Source: Struthio camelus (Eukaryota; Chordata; Aves; Struthioniformes; Struthionidae). Taken from it: a stretch of 64,000 nt of DNA. Shown in pieces: positions 9,984 through 48,015 of the stretch; within the stretch, counting starts at the first letter, position 1, and each line of letters begins with the position of its first letter. A program made the position numbers and the translations under genes. The stretch is taken from NCBI RefSeq assembly GCF_040807025.1, contig NC_090982.1, forward strand, positions 86,553,463-86,617,462. Direction: 5' to 3'. The notes beneath the pieces are model-generated. The model searched no databases. It was not told where the DNA came from and saw only the letters and a list, made by a program, of their open reading frames with translations.

Positions 9984-12329
9984 GATTCTGCTTTCTGTTA
10001 GACCAACGTGCACCTTAGTACAAGTTTCCCGATTCTGTTCAGCAGCTGTCTACATATGACTACATCAGCAGTATATTTTTGGGGTGATAGTGTAGGTGTT
10101 GAGGCAACATTATGGAGGGAAGGAAAAGAGCCCTGTACCTAGGTGAGTAGAACAGCAAAGTGATTTTTTTTACTCACGTTCAGTATCAGCGAAATAAAAA
10201 CAAGAACACTGAGTCCTGGTCTGGTATTACTGCTTTAAATAGGATACTGGAAAAACTGGAAATGTTACAGAAAGGAGAGACAAAACTATCTGAAGGATGG
10301 GAAAAAAGATTTATGTAAGTCTTCTGTTTAATTTATGAGACAGACTTAGTTACAATCAGTAAGTAACATCATAAGACAAACAAAAAAGGAAGTATCAGGC
10401 TCTGCAATTTAGCAAAGAGATACATAACAAAGGGCAATGAGCAGAACACCAGGAAAACCGAAATGAGAAACACGGCACAGTTTTAAGAGCGTGAAAGTGA
10501 TTAATCACTAGAAGGAAGAAAACCATCTTGATGTATACCTTCAGATTCAGATCAGATGCCTTTTGGGATATGCCTTTTAGTTCAGCACAAACGGCTGGCT
10601 TCCTCTGAAGGGGAACCTGAGTAAAACACCATGGTCCGCACGCATAGGAAATCTGCTATGATAGTCCAATAGTCTTCTCTTGCATTAAACATTTCTGAAT
10701 GAATTTTTGTCCTGGAGTGAGCGAGCTGTGAAGCTGTTTGAGGCTGGTCCGAAGCAGCGAAAGAGATAGCGGAGCCGTGACAGTGGGATTTAAGGAACGG
10801 TTTAAGGAATGGCTCCCAGTGGTTCTCTTGGCAACAGCAAAGCAGCAACATCATGTGAGCCAAAAGAAACTCTTCTGTGTTGAGCACCAAATATGGGGAC
10901 AAAAGTTCTCAGGAGGAGAAAGAAATGACTGCTTTTCTTGTTTTACAGCACAGGCAGTTAGTTGCATGAATCTGACATGACTCTAACAGTCACTCAAAGG
11001 CTTGATGCAGTGAGCCTTCACGCTTCCTGGACTTACCGAACAGCTACGGAGGGACACCACCAATGCCAGACCAGGGGATGTGCAGTTAATTAATGAAAGT
11101 ACTGCCTCCCATTAAAAATTGTTGCGGGGAGCTTCAGACCCTGCAGCCCTGACAAACATCACTTGCTGGGGTGGAGATTTTTCTTTTCTGGGATTAACTA
11201 CAACACAGCTTTTACGATAGTCATTCTTTCAAAAGAATGTGAAATTTCTAGACATATTGGGTAAGAACTTCAACCAGTCTGAAATGACATGGGTTTATAG
11301 CAGTGCTGATTTATGCTGTTTGGGTATTAAGTGCAGTGTTCTTAAATTCTTTTCATCTGGGCTATTTTTAGTCAGACACAAAGTCATGACCTTTCATGCC
11401 ATTTTTGCAATTTTCTTTGTTTTATAGGTGCAGTATCACATTATTCAGAAATGTTCCAAAGCCATCACAGTCATGCTGGGAGGAGGGGAAGGGAAGCAGC
11501 TGAATATGTAATTCATGACAGGCCCCAAAATCATGATTAGAAGAGGAGGTTTTGATTGAGCAGGTTCATATATTTATTGTTACTGCTACTATAGCAACGC
11601 TGCTTCTTTTAATGGCATAGTGCTCATTCACACAGCTAACGAGTCGACTCATCTGAAGTACCAGAAAAGAATGAGCTGCCTCATAATTTTTAACATTAGA
11701 AAATATACCAGAATACGGAGGAGAGAGGTAATACCCCCGAGGGCAAGGAGACGGACGAAGTCTCCGGTGAGCTGAGTACATATGATCTCGCCTTCCATCT
11801 CCACTCATCAGCAAAGTTTAGCTGGGGAATAATCTATTCCTCCTCTATTAAGAAGGGTAGGAAAGCGTTAGGATACCAAGAAAAATCTTGTGTTATTATG
11901 AAGTGACGCTTTGTCACCTTGTGGTTCCTCTCTGCGTCTAATTTTAGCGCTGACCTGCAGTAGGTGCCTTTTAGTATTGCCAAGTCTTATATAAGTTTCA
12001 ATCAAACATGCTACATATTATGGGGGATAACCCAGCTCTTCAGGCCTTGCACGGTTAACACACTAGCACGGTTATTTCCTCACGGGTTAAGAGTTTCTCC
12101 GCGCTTTTTGAGGCGCCCAACTGGTGTCGGGAGCCGGTGCCCCTGCCGGGACGGATCGAGATCCGTAAATTCATGGGGCCGTTTACGAGTCTGCTTTCCT
12201 GGAGGAAAGCCTCTAAGCACCGAGGTCTTCTGCCAAAACGCATTCCTGGAGGCTGAGACCCGAGGCCTTCCGGCGACAAGGCCACCACAGTTTGGTCAGG
12301 CCCGGAGCTGCGAGGCACCGCACGACGAG
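9984..12329. other. Intergenic DNA before the ME2 CpG island
   Basis: No known exon is recognised. GC content rises from about 12100 towards the island. Open frames of 80-106 codons at 10582-10980 lie on both strands over the same bases and match nothing I know. Confidence 0.5.
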
Positions 12330-12768
12330 GCCACGCCGGGCTAACGGCCGGCCGTTGGACGGCGGCGCCCATTTTCCTTGAGGTAACTCTTAGGCGGGGG
12401 GAGACCCCCGCGACCCCCAACTGCGCTGTCCCCCTCTCTGCTGCCTCCCCCCCGCTTCGCCTTCCCCCTGCTTTGCCTTCCAACCCCCTTGGGGCCGCGC
12501 CGGGCCGCCCCTGCGGGGCCGCGGCCCCCGGCACCCCGCCGCCCGCCGCCGCCGCCGCCCACCCCCCTCACAGCCCCTCGCCGCCCGCGCTCCTTCGCCT
12601 CACGGTTCGCCCCGCCCCCTCTCCCCCCCCTCCAGCGCCTAGCTTTCCCGCCTCGCCCCGCCCCTCCACGCTGATTCGCCGCCTCCCTTGGCCTAATTAA
12701 CATATTACCGGCGGCGCCCGCCCCGCTTTCCTCTCTGCCCGGGCTGGGAGCCGCCAGGAAGAAGGTTC

Positions 12769-12817
12769 ATTGGCCGAGCGCCGCCGTCGGCCGGCCGGCC
12801 GGCTTCGTTCTCATTGG
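12769..12817. promoter_or_regulatory. Two inverted CCAAT (ATTGG) boxes, possible NF-Y sites
   Basis: ATTGG at 12769-12773 and 12813-12817 (TTCATTGGCC and CTCATTGGCTG) are spaced 44 bases apart in the CpG island. Paired CCAAT boxes in either orientation are common NF-Y sites in CpG promoters, usually 60-100 bases upstream of a start. That would put a plus-strand start near 12870-12920 (inference). Confidence 0.55.
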
Positions 12818-13409
12818 CTGCGCGCCGTTGTCAGTCACGGGGAACGGCCCGCCCTCCGGGGTGTCCCTCCCTGGAGCAGCCTTGTTTGCCTCATTCAGTG
12901 GTAGGTGCCGAGGCGGACGGAGCTCCGGCGGATGGGAGCTGCTGTGGCACAATAGAAACAGGTCCTCGGCCAGCATCACACAGAGGGCAGCAGCTGCAGA
13001 AGGAGGTAGAGCCCATTCTGGGAACAATCTAGCAATTGCCCCGGCGTGTGAGAGGCCTCTTGTCCCTTTAAAAAAAAAAAAAACCAAAACGTATTTTGGG
13101 GATGTTTTCTTCAGAATCGAGATTCTCCTGCCTTTCCCCGCCTCGAGTGCCTTCCTCCCTCCACCCCCGTCCCGGTGCGCGGCGGAGGCGGGCGGCGGGC
13201 CGGGCTGTGAGGGCCGCGGAGGCCGGCGGGGCGGCCCGCCGGGGCAGCGCGGAGGGTGACGGAGGCCCCGCGTCGGCGGTTGCTGCCTTCGCCGAGGAAG
13301 GAGGAAGAAGGGAGGGGGAGGGAGGGAGGGTTGAGCCGGCGGCAGGTGGGCGAGGCCGGCGGCGGGCAAGCGGCCCCGACGGCGCGGCGAGTCGCCTCGC
13401 TCCCTCAAG

Positions 13410-13565
13410 ATGGGCGACGCCGGGCGAGGCGGCCGTTTTCGGACGTTTCCCCCGCCCACACCACCACCACCACCCCGTTTCTGGCAGTTTCTGAGGGCGA
13501 GGCTGGACACAAGCCGCCGAAACCCAGGGCACAGCGGCTCCCGCGGCTCCTCAGCCGCCGCTTGA
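13410..13565 (+). other. Small ATG frame in the CpG island, possible upstream ORF
   Basis: A 51-codon frame starts at an ATG with a purine at -3 (TCAAGATGG) and ends in TGA at 13563-13565. It would be an upstream ORF only if these bases lie in an ME2 leader exon, which is not established. The peptide is rich in Arg, Gly and Pro, as expected from base composition. Confidence 0.2.
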
Positions 13566-13960
13566 CAGCTCCTGCGCCGCCTTCCAGCCCGCGCTCAGCT
13601 TTGGTGGCGTAGCCGCGCAAACGAGGGGGAGCAGAAGTTGGGAGCTGGCAGAGCTGCTGGCGAGGCGTTGGGGCAGGAAACGGCGTGAGGGGCCGCTTGG
13701 TATTTTTAGAACTAGTTTCTGTGATCCCTTTTTTTTTTTCTTTTTTGCATACGTACGTATACGCGTCCACTTGGCTCTCTGGAGGAAGAAGGCGACGGTG
13801 GCGGTTTGAAATGCCGCCGGCGCCGCGGTGCGTGGCACCTGCCCGTCTTCGCGAGCGGCTCCGCGCGCCTTGCGTAGCGGCCTGAGCCTGGGACGAGCTG
13901 AGGAAACCCTGAAGCGTACAGCGCGCTGCCAGGCGGGTGGCAAAGAGGACCATCTTGCAG

Positions 13961-16900
13961 CCGAGCAGACTGCTCTAGAGTTACTCTTTAACGTCGTGTT
14001 CTTAGTTATTCGCAAACAGTAAGGGGGAACTTTGTGTATATGTAAACACGCAGGCATAACGCAAGGTACTGTGCAAAGTCTCAGACCCTGCGGGTGATTC
14101 ATTTGCGTGTCCAGCCAGGAGCATCTACCGCGTCGTTAGCTCTGCTACACGTGGTAAGGTCCATATGAAGTTAGGTGGAGCGCGTATTTTTAAGGAAAAG
14201 CCTGTGTTGCCGTCTCAGGACAGGATCTCTGATTGTGCCGTGCGTTAGTGTTGTGAGTCACCGGCGGGAGCGCAGGCAAGATGTGAAGCTTTTTCTCATG
14301 CAAACTAAGAAACAGAGAAACTGCCCTCATGTGTGGTAGTATGCTGTACGCGGGTTGAATGCTAATCAGGCGTTCGTCTCTCCTACTAACGGCCTTCCTA
14401 CTAAAGGCACCTTTATCGCAGCAGAAGGAACGTTTCACTATTACTTGGGCTGATATCTAATTATATATGTACGATTTTTCAGATTCTTCTGCAATTTAAG
14501 AAGGAATGTTTTTGTCCCAACTGTAGTACACAACAAGGCTTATAAGCGGTTGATAGGCTTTACTTTGCATTGCCTCTGCTAGCGGTAATTCTAAATTAGC
14601 CAGCAGCCCAGTTTCTCCATGCTTATTGCTGAGTTATCTTCCCAGAAGGAATAATTGCCTTTTGTAAGCGTGGAACTGTAGTTGAGGACATCCCTGTTTC
14701 TAGCACAACTGATATCCAAAAAATCCTTTGTTTTGGAATGAAGAAAACAGCTGTAAGATAGCTGTGCACCTTCTCTCCAGAATAAAGCAACAGTGGCTTT
14801 CTGTGTATGTAGAGAAATTTAATATTCAGTGTTCTTTATGAGAATTGTGCATAAAACAAGTGGAACCACTTGTGGGAATAAAATCAAAGATGTGTCTATC
14901 TTTTTGTCGGACTATGCCAAAAATACTGCTGCTGCACTTTCCGCAGTACAAGTTAATGGCTGTTCTGGTGCTTAAGAAAAAGATTCAAGTCGGATCAACT
15001 ATAGTAGAGAAAAATAGCTTTCTGAAGTTATACGTTAAGATCTTTTATGAAACAAAACTCCAACACCAAACGATGCAGTACTATCTTCTAGTTGTGCTGT
15101 GAGAAGTTTGCTGATATCGTAAGTTGATTTAATTCAGAGAGTATGTGCTGTTTTTAAAAGGGCGTTCTGAAATTATTCTCATTTGGACTCAACTAAGTGT
15201 GCTTTGTTTGCTGAATGTTTCAAACCTCAGAATGTAAACCAACTTACTCTGCTTAAGTACTTTAGATCCAGCTTTTCTTCCTGTTGGAGTGGTTGCTTGA
15301 GGATAAGAGGGAAGAAAAGTAGTTCCAAGATGTTAAAGATCTGCTTCCGAAATGGCCTAGTTTCCACTGCTGAACATGCGATTATTAACACTTTCAATGT
15401 GATTGTAGCTTTTAACCCGCAGATTATAGCACACTGTCCCACAGATATCAAGGTACTTCAGAAACAACATTTAAAATGACAGCTCAGGAAGTTGCTGGGA
15501 GGAACCTGAAATATTGTTATCACCTTTTTCTATTAACTACACCCAACAGTGTCTTGAGCACGCAAGGAGTTGGAGGTGCTGCGTTGTCCAGCCGTGTCTC
15601 TGTGCTCCTACCTCCGTACACGTACGCGCTGATGGGCTCCTGCTGCGAAGTGGAAATGCCTCCCTTTTCTCTTTCCTCCGCAAAGCACTTACTGCAGTGC
15701 TGGAGAGTAGAAGGCGAAGAGAAACCTTTCTTTGAGAACCTCCTGTTGGGGGACGCGTTTGTAGTTGGTATTTGCCTAATGTAATAATTTTAGACTGCTT
15801 TATCGCTACTGAAGTGATGAAGCCAGCTAGTGTGTGCCTGGTTTGTGTCATGCTTGGGTAGGCAAGGCTTGTTTTTAAAAAAAAAAAAAAATGGAGCGAG
15901 AGCACAACCATACCAGGTTCAGGATGCACAGACTGCCAGGACAGTTGTGATGTGTGTGTGAGAGAAAAGCTTGATTGGCCTTAGAGTAGTGGTGCATAGG
16001 AAACCAAAATTATTATTGGCCATAAAGGTGGGAAACTCTATGATGCCTGCATTGTCTTGAATTAATAATTCTAGCTTATGCTATCGAGAATAAGCTCCTG
16101 ATAACACACGGGTCTCAGTAAGTTCTGTACCTAGAAAAAAGATTGGGACTGTTGATTTGTGGAGAATTTCAAGAATACTTCCAACTGTTTTTATGTTTAG
16201 CCATCCTTCAAACTGAAGGAAGTCTGCAAAGTCATCAAGCATAAATTGCTGTCCACTGAGAAAGATTCCTTAGTATTAGGTATAATCCACAACTCAGGCT
16301 GTGTAGTAATTGAGCAGACCTTGCTCTAATTGACGCTGAGCTTCCTGACTCTCTGAGCAATGTAATTGTACCTTTTAAAAGTATGATGAGCCTTTCCCTT
16401 AGAAGTAGCTTTTGCAATTTAACAAATCCATAATTGCAGCAGCAAAACATTTGCTTCCAGATAAGGGCACTTGTACAGTATTAGGAATTAGTTTGAACTG
16501 GCCAGATGCCTCCTGATAAGGTACAGCAGAAAGCTGTCATCCAGTATGCTGAAGAATTTAATTCCCTTCAGTTGTGACACAGCATGTATGTAGTAATAAG
16601 TCGAAAATTACTGGTCATAATGGATCAAGTCTAGTGGTGTACCACAGGCTTGTTTATTGCTTACCGTTGTCAAATACTGAAAGTAAAAGAAAAAAAAATC
16701 CTCGTTTTGGTTGTGCTGACACATGTTTTAGCAGAAATTTTATTCCTCTTTCAATTCCTCTGCTTTCTTCCTAATTCCTACTGACAGGACATTGCATAAC
16801 TTCAGTGCTCTGTGCATCTCCGGGCTAACATCCTCCCAGCCCCCTCCTGCCCTCAGTCGACATCCTTCCCTCTTCTCTATCAGCCTCTACTCTTAAAATC

Positions 16901-19900
16901 ACTTCTCCTTTTGTGTATGGCTGAAGTACCACCATCTCAAGCCTGATCTCTTTTGAGATAACACTTCTATGAAACCCCTCATGACCACTTAAAAAATCTT
17001 CCCACAAAGCAGCATGACCCAACCTTTTATTTTGCTGGAAACCAGGTATCAGTTTGGGGGCCTTTCCTGCAGACCCGTTGTTGAGCTCTTCCCTGAAACA
17101 GGTAGAATGAATGAATGAATATGAGCCGCCGTGGCATTAAGCTTCACGTCCTTTCATCCTTCCTTCGAGGCCAGAGGAGAAGCAGTGGCGGCCCGGCCAG
17201 CTTATTTGCCCTCAGTTGTACCGTGCTGCATCTAGAGTACTTTTATTGTCTGGTGGTATCTTTCATCTGAGAAGCTGTTGGCTGTAATTCCAAATTCTTG
17301 GTGCGAGATTATTTTTATAGCTACCCCAGCGCTGCATCTGGCTCGAGCTCAGGGTCCGTCCTAGTGAGCCTCAGTGGGGATGAGCGGGGTTAGGCTGGGA
17401 GCTCTGCTTTAAAAAACACTAACCTGCCTAATGGCATGTATAGGTGTAGCCTTGATTTTAAATCTGAAGGGTTAAGTTCTGTCAGAGGGTTAAATTTTGC
17501 GTCAGACTTACATTAACTGGAATCATATCTCTTGGATCTAAAGAAAGGAAATGAGTGGAAAATAAAGCCCAGATTCCTCCCACTTAGCTGTAGGCATCTG
17601 AGACACCTCCCTTAAGAGGCTAGTTTTAGGTCCCTGTAGGGCACCTCTGAAGAGAGGAGCACCTCCAGAAGGTAATTTGGCCTATGTAAGATTTGAATCA
17701 CCCCCCCCAGAAAGGTCTCTCTCTCTTGTTGATTAGAGAGTTAATTGATTAAAGTTAGTTAGGGGAAATATGGGCCACAATCTTGTTTGGTGCGTGAAAT
17801 GCTCACTAACTACAACAGAGTAACTCTGAGTAGAGTAAGGTAAGCTGTGATGTTTGGCCTACTTTTTAATTCCTTCTTTAAGATAGTTATTCGTGACAAA
17901 TCGAAGCCCCCCTAACAGCAGATTGATGAGATGCCTGCTGAGTTATACTGCGATACTGTAATCACAGATCATTTTTGGCTTCATTTGCCTAAGGATATGG
18001 GCTTACAATTGCGTAATAATGCCAAACGAGCTATCAGAATTAAAATCAGTTAAGACTGAATTTGCCATTCCTAAAGGCTGGTTGTTTTGTAGCACAAATT
18101 TAATTTTGCTTATCTGATCCTGTTGTATATAGTTATTTTCATCTGCCCTGAACTTTGGCAGACCAGCTGCATTTAGTCCACCACTAGCCAGTTTAGGGAG
18201 GAATTATCGTGTTAAAAGCAACATTTGGTTGTAATGCTGGCAAGGCTTCCGTTTGTCCTGTCTCCACATAGTAAATTTATGTTCTTTACCACAAAAAAAA
18301 AAATAACTGCCACATACGTCTTGAATGGAACTTCCTTAAACCGCAAGGCTGAAACGAACAAAGAAAGGTTGAGAGCCTGCTGAATGTCAGCGTTGCTTTC
18401 CTCTATAATTTGCGATGGGTAAAAAAGAAACCAAGATACCCTGATGATGAAAAAGACTAGAGTTATACATATTCTTTTAATGCTTTGAAAGATTTCGAAG
18501 CAGAACCTCAGATGATAACTTCTGAGATCAGTCTGCCCTCTTAAAAGCTGATTATGTGCAACTTCGATTGTAACAAGGTCTTCTAAAGTATTCAGGCTAT
18601 TTTTAAGATAACGTAGTTTTGCACCTTAATCTAATTTCTGCCTTCCATCTGGAAGAAATTAAAAATCCAAACCATGCATCTTTACAGTCCTTAAAAATAT
18701 CTCGTACCTGTTGTACTATTTGTGCGTGTGCCTAGGATTTGAAGGTAAAGCTGGGGCAGGAGCACCAGCCGCAAAAGGCTGGGGGCTAACAGGGACGGGG
18801 TTGTCCGCACGAGCTAACTGCAAGCCCCTTCCCTTAGGCCCTGCAACGGAGAGAGGGGAGTTCCCTGCCATGCTGTTCCATGATCTCTGCCTTTTTTCCC
18901 TGATTGTATGCACCCGATAATGAAGTGTTTTTCTCTCTCCCATCCTCCCCTCAGCGTCAGGATTCTGCATGGTATTGCACCCGAGCGATGCACGCCTCGT
19001 ACTTTCGGGGCTGCAATATTAATGCAGGTTTGTAGAGGTCCTGTGTGAAGTCCTGGGGTGTGCTTGCTATTCTGTCTCTGAGCGTTGCTGAAATAGCATT
19101 TAGAGACGAGTCCAGGACACGTCCCCTTGTGTTACTGTGTTATACAGCATGTAAGAAATAGTTACTGCTCCAAAGAGCTGTACGTTAAAAATAATTGAAT
19201 AAAATGGATTTGAGAGTAGTCCTCACCTGACAGGATTAAGAACTAGGCTTTTGAATGGTGCTAAGAAATTTTTGAATTTGGTAGAGAAACATTTTCTTTA
19301 TTGAAAAGGATATACCTCTTCTGAAAATAACTCTTTTTTAGGTTTGGAAGTTAAAAAATCATGGGGTGGAATCCAGAAGTTCAATAAATGTTTAACTGTT
19401 TTACATTTTTTGTCTAATCTAGTTGTAATAGGCCAAGAGACCTGCTTTCTTTCCTTTCTGTTGACCAGGCCAGTAGATTTCATTGTCGGAAAGGTATTGG
19501 AGAAATGCAACTTCAATTTTCTTGCTGTAGTAGCCCAAGTCATTCTATCCTCCCTGGCATTCGTACAGGTGCCAGTTACATGGCTCACCACAGAAGGATA
19601 ATATTTGCTCGTGACTATTTTCCGTTCTAGCTTTAGGGTACAGCCTTAAAGACAATTCCTAGTAAATGCCGACTGACTGCAGACCACAGCATGATGCTAG
19701 CTACACTAGTTTCCCTGTTACGTTCTCTCTGCTCACTAGCAGGCTCCGTTCATCATAAAGACTTCCTTCTCTTTCTTCGTCCTGGCTGCAACAAGGCAGT
19801 TTTGAGTTATTACCACAGCGCAGAGCGAGGAGCCTTATCTAACCTGTACCTATTTCTCTTACAACAGATAATGTAGAAATATGAATATTAGTTCAATGAC

Positions 19901-19936
19901 TTCTGTATCTGAATGATTTTCGTTTCTTCTTCTCAG
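13961..19936 (+). other. Probable ME2 intron 1
   Basis: About 6 kb between the CpG island and ME2 exon 2. I see no known exon or clear transposon. It holds mononucleotide runs (A near 15879-15891 and 18292-18301) and a (GAAT)n tract at about 17105-17121. Open frames such as 15476-15784 have no recognised domain. Confidence 0.6.
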
Positions 19937-19957
19937 GTGCAGTATAAAAACAAAAAA

Positions 19958-44806
<24,849 letters not shown>

Positions 44807-45328
44807 TGCACCAGAAGATAGCACTCCTCAGGCAGCATCTTCTACTCTGCAGGGATCCCTTTTTCAGACCAATTTAAATCGTGACTTTTGAGACTTGTAA
44901 TTTATTTTCTCTCATTTTGTTGTCTTTTTCCCCCTCTCCCTTGTTTTTCATTTGACGTAGATTTCTCCCCATCTTCCCAAGTATCTGATGATACCGTGTG
45001 GGTGATGGCATCTGTCACATAACTGATAGAGCTCTCCAGAATTAATGTAAATAATGATACTGCGTTTCTAGCTTAGAGCCCTCACCACACTAAAGAATTC
45101 CAATAATGATGTTTTAGCTGCATGCGTACTATAATGAATTATAGCTCTCTCCACACTGCTGATTTCCAGAATCATTTATTTCTGCTTTTAATAATCAGTC
45201 TTCTGTCTAATTCTCCTGGTGTTGTCACACTGCATTATTTGTGACATCATAAGAGAATTTGTCAAGAAAAAATAAGGACAGCTTAAGACGAATCTAGCGG
45301 TCTAGCGGGCTTTCTGTGTTGTCTGATG

Positions 45329-45334
45329 ATTAAA
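45329..45334 (+). promoter_or_regulatory. Candidate ME2 polyadenylation signal (ATTAAA)
   Basis: ATTAAA lies about 520 bases after the ME2 stop, with a T-rich stretch (GTTTTTTTG) about 45 bases downstream. This gives a short 3' UTR. The site is a candidate only. Confidence 0.4.
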
Positions 45335-46374
45335 GATGCACACGTCCAGGCTTCCTTGCTTCATTGGCTGCTCTGTTTTTTTGAAAGTGCTTTGAAGAGC
45401 CGTGTGGTGTGCACATGTAGAATCGGCAGCAATATTTGTATTCTGAATTTTCATCATTGTGTGAAATCTCCTATCGGGAAAAATAGGAACTAGTTACAAT
45501 GTATCCTTGGAAAGTCTGAAAATAATATTAATCACTTACTGACTTTAAAAAACAAAGCTATGCTGTTGCATTAGAAATTGCGTCGTATAAAGGCAGAACC
45601 TGAAGTAACGTGCAGAAATCTTTTAGAGGGATTGTTGAGAGAGATCTGCGTTAGACTCCAAGGTGATGTGCCAAAGGACTTTTGTTTCATTTGTTTGGTT
45701 TTTTTCAGGTTCTGTTTCTTCTAAGTAAATTGGCAAGATCGTTTTCTCTCTTTAGCTGCATAACTTTGTTTTCACCAAAGGACTTGTTTTTAATGTTTTT
45801 GTGATACCACTGACTTGAAGGGCTCCTTAGTGGACTTAGTTGCCACTTTGAACGAAAGACTCCTTCCCCACAAGCTGAGGAAGCTAAACCAGAAAGTGTT
45901 CCAGGCAGCTGTTGACATGCACGTTTACAGAAGTTTGACTGACTGTTTCTTGGGATTTCAGTTCAGCGTACTTTTAGTTTGACCGCAGTGAACGTAAGAC
46001 GTGAAAGATCTAATGCTCAGAAGTTTTAAGTTGATTACTTGATCCTCCTCACTCCCTTTACAGGCTTAATTTGTCAGGTATTTTGTAAGAAAACAGAAAT
46101 TGCTAGTTTGATTTTTGTTGCTGTTTCCTCGCAGTGGTAGTACTGCACATTTGCTACAGATATCACAATGTGCATTCCTTTTCATTTTGTTCACATCTGC
46201 TTTGAATTGCCCTCCATTATTTTATATCAGCATGCAACAACAAATTTTTGTAGTTACTGTCTCCGACTTCTCTAAATCTAGCCTCTCTAAAAAGCAATAG
46301 AGCAGAGAGTGGAACAGAAGTGGAGATGATGTGCCCTCCCGTACTTTGTTGCAAAAAGACAAAAACTTGACAAA

Positions 46375-46380
46375 AATAAA
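46375..46380 (+). promoter_or_regulatory. Candidate ME2 polyadenylation signal (AATAAA)
   Basis: Canonical AATAAA in ACAAAAATAAATACATG, about 1.57 kb after the ME2 stop. GTTGTACTG lies downstream as a modest GU element. Confidence 0.4.
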
Positions 46381-47251
46381 TACATGTAAAAAAGTTGTAC
46401 TGACCAAAAAAAAAAAAGGGGGGGGGGAGGGAGTAGATTTAAAACGGGTGTACTGGCAAACTTGAAGACAGAAACCAAAGAGATGAAGTAAATCGTGCTC
46501 AGAATTTACCCATGGCAAGCAAATGTCTCATGCCCTCATTTATATTGGAAAATGCATTCTCTTCAGAACTAAGTAAAATCGGGCCAAAATAGAACAGGAA
46601 ATACAGACTCTGTAACCCCTTAAAAAGACGCGGTCTCTTGGTTATTGCCTAGTCCCTGATTTTAATAGAAAGAAGTATTAGGGGAAAAGGACAGTAAACT
46701 TTTGGAAGATTTCACCTAAGCGAGGGAAGAAGACTGATTATATAAACACAGAAAGCAGTGACATAGGGAAAAAAAGCCATATTCAAACTGTGGTGAAATG
46801 CTGTCTGGTGAGGCTCTAAATGCTACATTGCCAAGTTGTGTGATTTATGTGGTTTGCAACTTATCTGTGTAAGTATATATACAAAAAAAAGACCAACACA
46901 CACACGATGTTTTTACAAAGAATGCTTTTTTCATCTATTTTTGCTATGCTTAGTTTTTAGTGTATTTAAATATGTGGTCTTACTGAAAAATTATTTATTT
47001 AGTGTACAAATTATTTTTACCTTTTGAAAATTCAACCCGTGCTGAAGCACGGACTGAAAGCCTGTTGTAGCGTGTCAGTGAGGTTCTGCATCGTTGTGCT
47101 AAAGCATATCAGCAGCGCGCGCTTCCTCGCTGCTTCTGACGAAATATTGAGTAGAAGAGCAACAGATATCCCATGCGCTGATCTTGTGCCCTGGCTGAGA
47201 CCGACTGCAGAGGCAGGGCAGTCGCTCAGTAAATATAACTCGGTGTTACAA

Positions 47252-47257
47252 AATAAA
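47252..47257 (+). promoter_or_regulatory. Candidate ME2 polyadenylation signal (AATAAA)
   Basis: AATAAA in TTACAAAATAAAGATC, about 2.4 kb after the ME2 stop, with a T-rich stretch (GATTTTTTTC) about 30 bases downstream. Alternative to the two upstream sites. Confidence 0.35.
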
Positions 47258-47294
47258 GATCTACATCCATCTATTCGGTCTTGATTTTTTTCAG

Positions 47295-47642
47295 GCAGTG
47301 AGTGCAGCCATCATTTATACAGTGGGCACTGACAGCACTCAGGGTGTCAGAACATCTGGTACTTGGGAAAATAATATTCCCGGCTCACAACAGGAGCCTT
47401 GCTTTGGGCAAGCGTGGTTTCGTTTCCCAGAGGAAGCTACCAAACAGACAATTGGCAGTGGCTTGTGTCAAGGACAGGGAAGACTCCTGTTTTGCGAAAA
47501 GCAGTTCTTTCTCCTCCTGGCGTGGGCTGCCTGCTGTCTTCTCTGTGCGGAGGCCAAGAGGCGTTGTTCAGAACTGGCTGATAGTGGGATTTTCCTAGCT
47601 GTAAACGTTACTAGATACTTTTATGAAAATCCCACTGCACAG
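47295..47642 (+). other. Exon-like open segment of unknown status
   Basis: 348 bases (116 codons) are open in phase 0 from end to end. They are bounded by a good acceptor (TTGATTTTTTTCAG, ends 47294) and a donor (CAG|GTGAGG, from 47643). The predicted peptide has no domain I know, though it has a hydrophobic stretch, FFLLLAWAACCLL. It could be an alternative ME2 3' exon, a lineage-specific exon, or chance. Confidence 0.2.
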
Positions 47643-48015
47643 GTGAGGAAAAACTTAGTCGTGTTTTTACTTTCATCTTTAACTGACTGTGAGGCTCTAG
47701 TTACGATACAGTCATCCCCCAGCGCGGCTGTAGGTGTTCCCAAGGTCTGGAGTAGCGGGGTCCTGATTGCGTCTCCCTAATCCGTCCCAGTTATGTCAGC
47801 TAAGAGGTCCCAGCTAGGCTTCATCTGCACGCACATCTGTGTGCTTTGTTTAGTCAGGCTCTGTTGGTCATCTATAGCTCGAAATAGAGACAATGTAGGA
47901 TTTTGCCGTCAACTTACAGCCATTGTTTTCCATTTGCAACAGGTAACATGTCACAAACTTCTAAGTGTTTCACTCTTCCATCTTTCTCAGAATGCTTTTA
48001 AGTAGATTGATCTTC

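Larger units (their letters stand above)
12330..13960. promoter_or_regulatory. CpG island, probable ME2 promoter and non-coding first exon
   Basis: About 1.6 kb of dense CpG and GC-rich sequence lies some 6 kb upstream of the exon with the ME2 start codon. It contains two ATTGG boxes, GGCCGGCC repeats and many Sp1-like GC boxes (for example CCCCGCCC). ME2 exon 2 begins with a good acceptor, so at least one 5' non-coding exon must lie upstream, and this island is the best candidate. The donor cannot be fixed by eye: GAG|GTAACT at 12383, GTG|GTAGGT near 12911, CAG|GTGGGC at 13346 and GGC|GTGAGG at 13685 are all possible. The island may also drive a divergent transcript. Long open frames on both strands here come from the low A+T content. 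Confidence 0.8.

Noticed and set aside
12767-13612. Long frames of 118-247 codons on both strands in the ME2 CpG island
   Set aside because: Low A+T content removes stops. Frames overlap on both strands and show no family signature.
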